This document shows positions 5,795 through 8,814 of a stretch of DNA of 8,814 nucleotides, one piece after another (the stretch's first letter is position 1; every line of letters starts with the position of its first letter). The stretch is taken from contig CANQVQ010000067.1 in NCBI GenBank assembly GCA_947627335.1, positions 1 to 8,814 of the forward strand, in the 5' to 3' direction. Under the pieces are notes generated by a model that made no database searches, was not told where the DNA came from, and saw only the letters and a list, made by a program, of their open reading frames with translations. Source of the DNA: an uncultured Clostridia bacterium. Lineage in GTDB: Bacteria > Bacillota > Clostridia > Oscillospirales > CAG-382. Position numbers and translations under genes: made by a program.

Positions 5795-5833
5795 GTCGAG
5801 GGGGACGGGGGATTTGAGGGCGGACTGGGGGAG
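5795..5833. repeat. 39-bp dispersed repeat, diverged copy
   Basis: Aligned without gaps, 33 of 39 positions match the 5602-5640 and 7251-7289 copies. It follows the T7 tract and GTGTGG sequence at 5771-5785, as the 7251 copy follows the terminator T-run and GTGCGG at 7226-7242. Confidence 0.75.
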
Positions 5834-5873
5834 GTGCGGGGCGATGCGGACAACAGAAGATGGTCTGACGTGT

Positions 5874-5918
5874 TGCCATTCAACGCTTTGCCGTTTGACG
5901 TTTCGTCGTTCGACGTGT
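5874..5918. repeat. 15-bp tandem repeat, three units
   Basis: Units TGCCATTCAACGCTT (5874-5888), TGCCGTTTGACGTTT (5889-5903) and CGTCGTTCGACGTGT (5904-5918). The first differs by one base from the first unit of the array at 5710 and the last is identical to its last unit, so the two arrays differ by gain or loss of the middle unit. Confidence 0.85.
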
Positions 5919-5979
5919 TCAGACACGGGGGCGAGCGGAAGTTCGTTCCTTTTTTTGCCGTGTGGGGTCGGGCGAGCGT

Positions 5980-6306
5980 TCAGGCGCCGCCGTTCTGTCC
6001 CAGGCGGAGGACCACGCGTCCCTGCTCCAGGTAGACCGCCTGCTGCGTCGGGGGCATCGCACGGAACACCGCCAGCAGCTCCTCCTCGCTGTGGGAGCCG
6101 GCTTTGGTCGTATGCAGGTCGAGCAGGTAGTCGGTGGAAACGCCGAAGTACCGTGCGATCCGCCGCAGCATCTCAAAATCCGGCTCGCTGGTGCCCTGAA
6201 CGTAGCCGCCGGCGGTCGACGGGGCGATTTGCAAGTCGAGCGCGAACTGTTTTTGCGTCACGCCACGCTCCTCGAGCAGTCCGCGCAGGATGTCGCTGAA
6301 CTCCAT
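5980..6306 (-). CDS. XRE-family helix-turn-helix regulator
   Basis: This encodes a 108-residue protein. Residues 4-62 form a Cro/C1-type helix-turn-helix domain: DILRGLLEERGVTQKQFALDLQIAPSTAGGYVQGTSEPDFEMLRRIARYFGVSTDYLL. The C-terminal 45 residues (EEELLAVFRAMPPTQQAVYLEQGRVVLRL) are probably helical and may serve for dimerisation. An in-frame ATG lies 30 bp upstream (6336), but the ATG at 6306 is preferred because GGAGGG lies 8 nt before it and it leaves a normal domain start. The gene is divergent from the membrane protein gene at 6449, with facing promoters between them, so it may regulate that gene and itself. The 3' end runs into the repeat region. Confidence 0.9.
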   Translation of the reverse strand: MEFSDILRGLLEERGVTQKQFALDLQIAPSTAGGYVQGTSEPDFEMLRRIARYFGVSTDYLLDLHTTKAGSHSEEELLAVFRAMPPTQQAVYLEQGRVVLRLGQNGGA

Positions 6307-6347
6307 TGTCTTTCCCTCCGAATCCATTTTCTGCAAAACTTCAAGAT

Positions 6348-6377
6348 ATTATACCAAAAACGGGAGGGAAGCCGCAA
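6348..6377 (-). promoter_or_regulatory. promoter of the XRE-family gene
   Basis: On the - strand a perfect TATAAT (6353-6348) lies 42 bp before the start codon, with a weak TTGCGG -35 (6377-6372) at 18-bp spacing. Confidence 0.6.
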
Positions 6378-6382
6378 AAAAT

Positions 6383-6411
6383 ACGAGAAAATAGTTGACA
6401 AAACGAGAAAA
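6383..6411. repeat. direct repeat flanking the -35 box of the 6449 gene
   Basis: ACGAGAAAA occurs at 6383-6391 and 6403-6411, 20 bp apart start to start (about two helical turns), on either side of the TTGACA at 6395-6400. Such spacing puts both copies on one DNA face and would suit a regulator binding site. The neighbouring XRE protein is a candidate, by position only. Confidence 0.5.
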
Positions 6412-6423
6412 ACGTTATATAAT
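6395..6423 (+). promoter_or_regulatory. promoter of the 6449 membrane protein gene
   Basis: TTGACA (6395-6400), a 17-bp spacer and TATAAT (6418-6423) give a full sigma-A consensus. The start is expected about 20 nt before the coding start, leaving a short leader with the GGAGG Shine-Dalgarno. Confidence 0.92.
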
Positions 6424-6448
6424 GAAATAAAAAAACGGAGGAAAGCGT

Positions 6449-7189
6449 ATGGAGAACAAGGACTGGATGACGGCGAAGGACAAGGAGATCGCGGAGAAAT
6501 GGGAGGCGGCGAAGAACTACAAACCGAAGGGCGGAACGATCGGTCTGGGCATTTGGTGCCTGCTTTGCGTCGTATCCATCGCGTATCAGATGGCGGGGCA
6601 AGGCAAGAGCGCAGGGGAATTGTGGGAAGCGTTTATCGTAGCGGGGCTTTCCTGGATAGGTTTTTTCGTTTTGATTGCGGTTTTGGTTCGTCGTCACGGC
6701 GTTTATGTGCAGATGGAGTCTCTTCCGGAAGTAAAGGCGTATGAGAAGCGCAAGGAAGCGGCGGAAAAAGAGGAGCGCAGACGGCAGGAAGCGGCGTTCG
6801 AGGCTCGCGTTTCGTCCCTGAGACGGGGGCACGAGAAGAACGAGCTGATCGTTTGCGCGAGTGCGACGTTTGACGGGCATTACGACCGTGCCGGCACGCG
6901 TCAGGTCTATGTGGACGGGCGACCGTGCGGACAGGCGAGCCCGTGGGCGGTCCTCGGTTTGCCGTCGGGGCATCATTCTGTGTACGTCGTGTACACGGAA
7001 AGCGTCGGCGGAAGGATCTATCAGGGGCAAACCGACGCCGTTTCGGTCTGCGCGGACGAGGAAAGCGTGGTGCTTTACACCCGTAAGGACGGCACGAGCA
7101 TCTATCCGAGCAAGGTGCGCGGCATCTCGTCGCTGGGCGAGGTCATCAAGGAAGCCGAGTCGGACGGTGCGCCTGCGCCGAATTTCTGA
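6449..7189 (+). CDS. two-TM membrane protein with coiled coil and PEGA-like domain
   Basis: A 246-residue protein I do not recognise as a named family. Two hydrophobic segments lie at about 30-48 (GTIGLGIWCLLCVVSIAYQM) and 62-80 (FIVAGLSWIGFFVLIAVLV). A charged Lys/Glu/Arg helix at about 93-125 is a likely coiled coil. Residues 132-215 look like a small beta domain; VYVDGRPCGQASPWAVLGLPSGHHSVYVVY resembles PEGA domains (a beta strand, D-G turn, then L-x-x-G-x-H-x-V). With both TMs near the N-terminus and a short loop, the C-terminal domain and the N-terminus are probably on the same, cytoplasmic side. GGAGG (6437-6441) precedes the ATG, and a strong terminator follows the stop. Expression under a consensus promoter divergent from an XRE gene suggests a regulated envelope or stress role, which is a guess. 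Confidence 0.85.
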   Translation: MENKDWMTAKDKEIAEKWEAAKNYKPKGGTIGLGIWCLLCVVSIAYQMAGQGKSAGELWEAFIVAGLSWIGFFVLIAVLVRRHGVYVQMESLPEVKAYEKRKEAAEKEERRRQEAAFEARVSSLRRGHEKNELIVCASATFDGHYDRAGTRQVYVDGRPCGQASPWAVLGLPSGHHSVYVVYTESVGGRIYQGQTDAVSVCADEESVVLYTRKDGTSIYPSKVRGISSLGEVIKEAESDGAPAPNF

Positions 7190-7200
7190 ATAGCGGGAGA

Positions 7201-7231
7201 ACGCGCCCCGGTTGGGGGCGCGTCCTTTTTT
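7201..7231 (+). terminator. terminator of the 6449 gene
   Basis: ACGCGCCCC (7201-7209) pairs perfectly with GGGGCGCGT (7215-7223) over a 5-nt loop and is followed by CCTTTTTT (7224-7231). It is a textbook intrinsic terminator 11 nt after the stop codon. Its T-tract overlaps the stop codon of the convergent pncC gene. Confidence 0.93.
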
Positions 7232-7769
7232 ATGCCGTGCGGAACGGGATGCCGAGGGAGGCGGGGGATTCGAGGGCGGTCTGGGCGAGCTGCAGGGCGG
7301 CACGGGCGGCAAATTGGCGGTTCATCGCACGCGTGCCGTCGAATCGGTAGGTCTTGACCCAGACGCAGACGGGTGCGTTCGACGTTTCGGTCAACGCCAC
7401 ACCGTCCAGCACCTCACGGCGCAAAGCGACGGCGATGCACACCGTACCGACCGGCTTTCCTTCCGACTCGCCCGGACCCGCAACGCCGGTCGCCGACACC
7501 GCGACGTCCGCGCCCACGCGGGACAACGCCCCGACCGCCATCTCGCACGCGGTCTCCGGCGACACCGCCCCGAACCGCTCCAGCGTCTCCCGGCGCACGC
7601 CGAGCAGGTCCGCCTTCAGGTCGTTGCAGTAGGTCACGAACGACCCGCGAAAGACCGCGCTCGCCCCTGCGGGGTCGGTCAGCAGCTTCGCGATCAGCCC
7701 GCCGGTGCAGGATTCGGCGCAGGTGACGGTCAGTCCGCGCTTGCGGAGAAGGGTGTGCAGCTTGCTCAT
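7230..7769 (-). CDS. pncC: CinA C-terminal domain protein, nicotinamide-nucleotide amidase
   Basis: This encodes a 179-residue stand-alone CinA C-terminal domain, which in characterised members hydrolyses nicotinamide mononucleotide to nicotinate mononucleotide and ammonia in NAD recycling. Visible motifs are AESCTGG (18-24), FVTYCNDLKADLLGV (44-58), TGVAGPG (94-100) and KPVGTV (105-110). E. coli PncC has 165 residues; the extra length is a longer loop between GTV and the GTR motif (about 15 residues, around 119-137, including LTETSNAP) and a C-terminal extension ESPASLGIPFRTA. The last part coincides with a 39-bp repeat found also at 5602-5640, and the loop DNA resembles the 15-bp repeats. 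AGGAAGG upstream is the Shine-Dalgarno. The stop codon lies in the T-tract of the facing terminator. The catalytic motifs are intact, so it is probably functional. Confidence 0.92.
   Translation of the reverse strand: MSKLHTLLRKRGLTVTCAESCTGGLIAKLLTDPAGASAVFRGSFVTYCNDLKADLLGVRRETLERFGAVSPETACEMAVGALSRVGADVAVSATGVAGPGESEGKPVGTVCIAVALRREVLDGVALTETSNAPVCVWVKTYRFDGTRAMNRQFAARAALQLAQTALESPASLGIPFRTA
7251..7289. repeat. 39-bp dispersed repeat, copy inside the pncC 3' end
   Basis: Identical over 39 bp to 5602-5640. Here it is coding on the - strand and supplies residues LAQTALESPASLG of PncC. Identity stops on the right at 7289 and continues with two changes to 7242 on the left. Confidence 0.9.
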
Positions 7770-7834
7770 GTCAAAAATTCCTTCCTATTATTACATATAG
7801 CCTCACGGGCGTTCAAAGCCTTTCCTTCCCCCTT

Positions 7835-7863
7835 AGTATATCCGAAACCGAGCGAAAAAGCAA
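7835..7863 (-). promoter_or_regulatory. promoter of pncC
   Basis: On the - strand TTGCTT (7863-7858), a 17-bp spacer and TATACT (7840-7835), 65 bp before the pncC start codon. Confidence 0.6.
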
Positions 7864-7935
7864 GGGACGGGTGCAAAAAGGCAAATTTTGTACGACTTGC
7901 ACAAGAAAGCGTCTCATATTTTGGCAGAATGCAGC

Positions 7936-7964
7936 TTGACATCAATCCGCGGTTGTGCTATAAT
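7936..7964 (+). promoter_or_regulatory. promoter of the secreted protein gene
   Basis: TTGACA (7936-7941), a 17-bp spacer and TATAAT (7959-7964) match the sigma-A consensus in all twelve positions. The expected start near 7971 leaves a leader of about 27 nt. Confidence 0.92.
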
Positions 7965-7997
7965 AAGGCAACTCTAATAGAAGGTAGGTAGTTTTGG

Positions 7998-8814
7998 ATG
8001 CGTTTTAAGAAGCCGCTGGCCGTCCTGTTCGCCGTTTGCCTTGCGCTTTCGGCGTTGACGATGGCTGCATCCGCTGCAAATGAAGTTACGATCGCCGGTA
8101 CGACGTACACCGTGATCTCCCCCAAGAGCATTGAGTTGACCGGCGAGGACGTCAAGCTGGACGACCGTGGCAAGGACCTGTCCGTCCTGTACGACGGCGA
8201 CGTCAACCGCTCGGTCGAAAGCTTCGACAAACCGGGTTTGGTCATGGTCGCGAACCAGCAGGTCGTCGATCGCAAGGCGAAGGAAACGCCTGTCAACGTC
8301 ACCGAGGATCAGAATCCGACGGCGTCGTTTGAGATGGATTTCGGCAGCAAGGTGTCGTTTGACACCGCGTACATCGCTATTTTCTATCAGCCGGTCGGTA
8401 TCGGCGAGCCGGCGGACAACTGCGTGACCGTCGAAACCTCGGAGGACGGGGACGTCTGGTCGCCGGTGGGCGACGGGAAGTTCTATTACAGCCTGCCGAA
8501 GTGCCCGGATTACAATGCGGACGTCAACAAGGGCAACGGCTGGCCGTTCGTCGGGGAAGTTGCCGTTCCGCTCGGCGAGACGGTCGAAGCCCGGTATGTG
8601 CGGTATTCGTTCAAGTTCGGGACGATCCCGACGGAGCCGACGAAGTACCATTGGACCTTCTACACCAACGTGTACGAGTTCATGGATTTCTCGGAAATGG
8701 GCGTCGCGACCTACAAGGACGGTCGCAAGCAGAAGCAGTTGACGGCGAAGGACGTTGCGGACTACCCGGCTCTTCCCGGGGATTGGTTCGTCGATCTCAG
8801 CGACAAGCTCGAGG
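7998..8814 (+). CDS. secreted protein with discoidin-like domain, 5' part
   Basis: An open frame of 272 codons runs from the ATG at 7998 off the window end. AGGTAGGT (7982-7989) is an imperfect Shine-Dalgarno. Residues 1-26 form a signal peptide: MRFKK, a hydrophobic core, then an A-S-A cleavage site. Residues about 106-208 resemble a discoidin/F5-8C type beta sandwich: SFEMDFGSKVSFDTAYIAIF, then VTVETSEDGDVWSPVG and EARYVRYSFKF, the usual order of the fold. Such domains bind glycans or surfaces and are often attached to enzymes, so a catalytic domain may lie beyond the window. No anchor is visible in the part seen. The discoidin assignment is from pattern only. Confidence 0.85.
   Translation, partial: MRFKKPLAVLFAVCLALSALTMAASAANEVTIAGTTYTVISPKSIELTGEDVKLDDRGKDLSVLYDGDVNRSVESFDKPGLVMVANQQVVDRKAKETPVNVTEDQNPTASFEMDFGSKVSFDTAYIAIFYQPVGIGEPADNCVTVETSEDGDVWSPVGDGKFYYSLPKCPDYNADVNKGNGWPFVGEVAVPLGETVEARYVRYSFKFGTIPTEPTKYHWTFYTNVYEFMDFSEMGVATYKDGRKQKQLTAKDVADYPALPGDWFVDLSDKLE

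Larger units (their letters stand above)
5534..5979. other. repeat-rich non-coding region
   Basis: This 446-bp stretch, purine/G-rich on the + strand, has several overlapping ORFs on both strands but none with a family signature or a convincing ribosome-binding site. It is composed of repeated pieces: copies of a GCCGAGGG...GGGCGAG block (5602-5640, 5676-5695 partial, 5795-5833), 15-bp tandem units (5710-5739, 5874-5918), and twice a segment GGAAGTTCGT(T)CC followed by T7 and G(C/T)(C/T)GTGTGG (5759-5785, 5937-5964). Related pieces occur at the 3' ends of pncC and of the XRE gene. Some frames read through, giving peptides such as DTSNDEALNGKA on the - strand, but I regard these as repeat translation. 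Confidence 0.7.

Noticed and set aside
5710..5918. CRISPR-like array
   Set aside because: Units are 15 bp, directly adjacent, diverged and without unique spacers; there are no cas genes.
5648..5926. 92-codon - strand frame through the repeats
   Set aside because: Composed of translated repeat units with no ribosome-binding site; kept only as evidence on the reading frame of the repeat.
5417..6034. 205-codon + strand frame (and a 196-codon frame at 5709-6299)
   Set aside because: It starts within the antisense of tRNA-Gln and runs through repeats into the antisense of the XRE gene; the sequence is repetitive and without motifs.
6307..6336. Earlier ATG for the XRE gene
   Set aside because: The GGAGGG site lies between it and the ATG at 6306, and the helix-turn-helix domain begins right after 6306.
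6341..7312. 323-codon - strand frame opposite the membrane protein gene
   Set aside because: Arg/Leu-rich antisense shadow of the 6449 gene, which has promoter, ribosome-binding site and terminator.

Overview
The window looks like the chromosome of a moderately GC-rich member of the Firmicutes, most likely class Clostridia. The evidence is the gene order rpmJ-rpsM-rpsK-rpsD-rpoA-rplQ with rpsD inside the operon (in Bacillus it lies elsewhere), cysteine-containing zinc-type L36 and S4 proteins, strong Shine-Dalgarno sequences, and consensus sigma-A promoters (TTGACA-N17-TATAAT occurs three times). Genus cannot be assigned from the sequence alone.

Layout. (1) 1-3392: the 3' end of the ribosomal 'alpha' operon on the + strand: L36 (partial), a roughly 200-nt highly structured spacer, S13, S11, S4, RNA polymerase alpha, and L17 with an unusual 52-residue Lys/Glu tail, closed by a terminator. 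(2) 3407-5418: a compact regulated pair. A small TetR-family repressor gene (-) diverges from a membrane-anchored pectin-acetylesterase/Notum-like serine hydrolase gene (+). Two good promoters face each other over a 14-bp perfect palindrome, so one bound repressor could control both genes. (3) 5418-5533: tRNA-Gln(CUG) on the - strand with a perfect promoter. (4) 5534-5979: a non-coding stretch built of degenerate repeats, including 15-bp tandem units and a 39-bp block that recurs exactly inside the 3' end of the pncC gene. (5) 5980-7231: an XRE-type regulator gene (-) divergent from a two-TM, coiled-coil protein with a PEGA-like C-terminus (+). (6) 7230-7769: a stand-alone CinA C-terminal domain/NMN amidase (pncC, -) whose last codons lie in the dispersed repeat and which carries an extra loop resembling the 15-bp repeat. 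(7) 7998-8814: the start of a secreted protein with a discoidin-like domain, cut by the window edge.

The best candidates for something undescribed are the structured RNA between rpmJ and rpsM (a possible ribosomal-protein leader, analogous in position to the E. coli alpha-operon S4 site but different in shape) and the repeat family that appears both between genes and within pncC coding sequence.
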